Of a DNA stretch of 33,066 nt, positions 32,599 through 33,066 are shown one piece after another; position 1 is the first letter of the stretch, and every line of letters starts with the position of its first letter. A program made the position numbers and the translations under genes. Origin of the DNA: Pyramidobacter piscolens (lineage in GTDB: Bacteria; Synergistota; Synergistia; Synergistales; Dethiosulfovibrionaceae); contig SFDM01000035.1 in the NCBI GenBank assembly GCA_004558205.1, positions 1 through 33,066 of the forward strand, given 5' to 3'. Under the pieces are notes generated by a model. The model had not been told where the DNA came from, ran no database searches, and saw only the letters and a list, made by a program, of their open reading frames with translations.

Positions 32599-33066
32599 AT
32601 GATGGAACAACAAATTGAAACGCTTCCGAAAGACGAGGCTCTTCCGAAAATCGACGTGGCCTGGGAAACGCCGCGCTGCCAAGTGCCTCGCCCCGCGCCG
32701 GTGCTGACCTTCTTCAACAACAAGGGCGGCGTGGGCAAAACGTCGCTGATCTATCATCTGGCCTGGATGTACGCCCTTATGGGCAAGCGCGTGGCGGCGG
32801 TGGACCTGGACCCCCAGGCCAACCTGACGTCGGCTTTTCTGGAAGACAAAGAGATGGAAGAGATCTGGAGCGACGGCCAGCCCGACACGTCGGTCTACAA
32901 GTGCGTCAAGCCCCTGACGGAGACGGGCAACATCCTGCCGCCCCGGTTGCGGCGCATTTCGTCGAACCTGTACCTGGCTCCCGGCGACGTGTCGCTGGCC
33001 AATTATGAAGAATTCCTGTCTAACGAGTGGCCCAAGAGCATGGACGAGACGAACCTGTACCGGCCC
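32599..33066 (+). CDS. ParA/Soj-family partition ATPase, 5' part, runs off the right edge
   Basis: 156 codons to the window edge. After about 38 non-conserved residues comes the deviant Walker A NNKGGVGKTS (residues 40-49) and the Walker A' strand VDLDPQANLTSAF (68-80), typical of ParA/Soj/MinD ATPases that position DNA or protein cargo. Start uncertain: tandem ATGs at 32599 and 32602, or GTG at 32590, which is better spaced from GAAAGGG. The long N-terminal extension differs from the usual chromosomal Soj, which begins close to the P-loop, so a plasmid- or phage-like origin, or a different cargo, is possible. parB is not seen. Confidence 0.88.
   Translation, partial: MMEQQIETLPKDEALPKIDVAWETPRCQVPRPAPVLTFFNNKGGVGKTSLIYHLAWMYALMGKRVAAVDLDPQANLTSAFLEDKEMEEIWSDGQPDTSVYKCVKPLTETGNILPPRLRRISSNLYLAPGDVSLANYEEFLSNEWPKSMDETNLYRP

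Noticed and set aside
1..33066. CRISPR array, tRNA or rRNA genes
   Set aside because: No regularly spaced short repeats, no cloverleaf or T-loop sequence, and no rRNA-like conserved stretches were found by reading both strands.

Overview
This window (about 59% G+C by eye) looks like chromosomal DNA of an anaerobic Gram-negative bacterium with low-GC-Gram-positive-like gene content. The best guess is a Synergistota member of the Pyramidobacter/Cloacibacillus type. The reasons are an autotransporter and a SecB-like chaperone (diderm envelope), RemB-like DUF370 next to gyrB, [FeFe]-hydrogenase maturases, and citrate lyase with a tripartite tricarboxylate (TTT) carrier. The taxonomic call is inference. 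Two parS-like palindromes, gyrB with a RemB-like gene, and a ParA-family gene at the right edge suggest a location near the replication origin.

Layout. 1-1959 (-): 5' part of an S8 serine-protease autotransporter that runs off the left edge. 1960-2811: no gene; two parS-like sites, two MITE-like repeats and a terminator. 2812-6057 (-): ywbE, murI, gyrB and a remB-like gene. 6403-9908 (+): a membrane protein fused to a LuxR helix-turn-helix, a DUF2157 membrane protein, and an aldo/keto reductase with two [4Fe-4S] motifs. 9909-10525: repeats and a terminator. 10526-14034 (-): SecB-like chaperone and the potassium uptake pair trkA-trkH. 14187-15040 (+): small His-rich membrane protein and a CcdA-like protein. 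15041-15674: nested repeats and a terminator. 15675-21777 (-): a tightly packed cluster of TM1266-type regulator, hydE, hydF, ABC permease, ABC ATPase and two paralogous binding proteins, behind a good sigma70 promoter and a structured leader. 22083-23456 (-): MATE exporter. 23457-23841: a 159-bp palindrome between two divergent promoters. 23842-24960 (+): malate/lactate-type dehydrogenase. 25162-31172 (-): tctC-tctB-tctA followed by citD-citE-citF. 31398-32312 (+): a divergent LysR regulator. 32599-end (+): 5' part of a ParA-family ATPase behind a near-consensus promoter.

How the genes fit together. The right third reads as a citrate-fermentation island: TctABC would import citrate or a related tricarboxylate, CitDEF would cleave it to acetate and oxaloacetate, and the divergent LysR protein is the likely regulator. 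An intrinsic terminator between tctA and citD would set transporter and lyase expression apart. The hydrogenase maturation genes share a transcription unit, with stop/start overlaps, with a nitrate/sulfonate/taurine-type ABC importer, which is an unusual pairing. Intergenic regions carry two families of non-coding inverted-repeat elements (three copies each), one nested inside the other.
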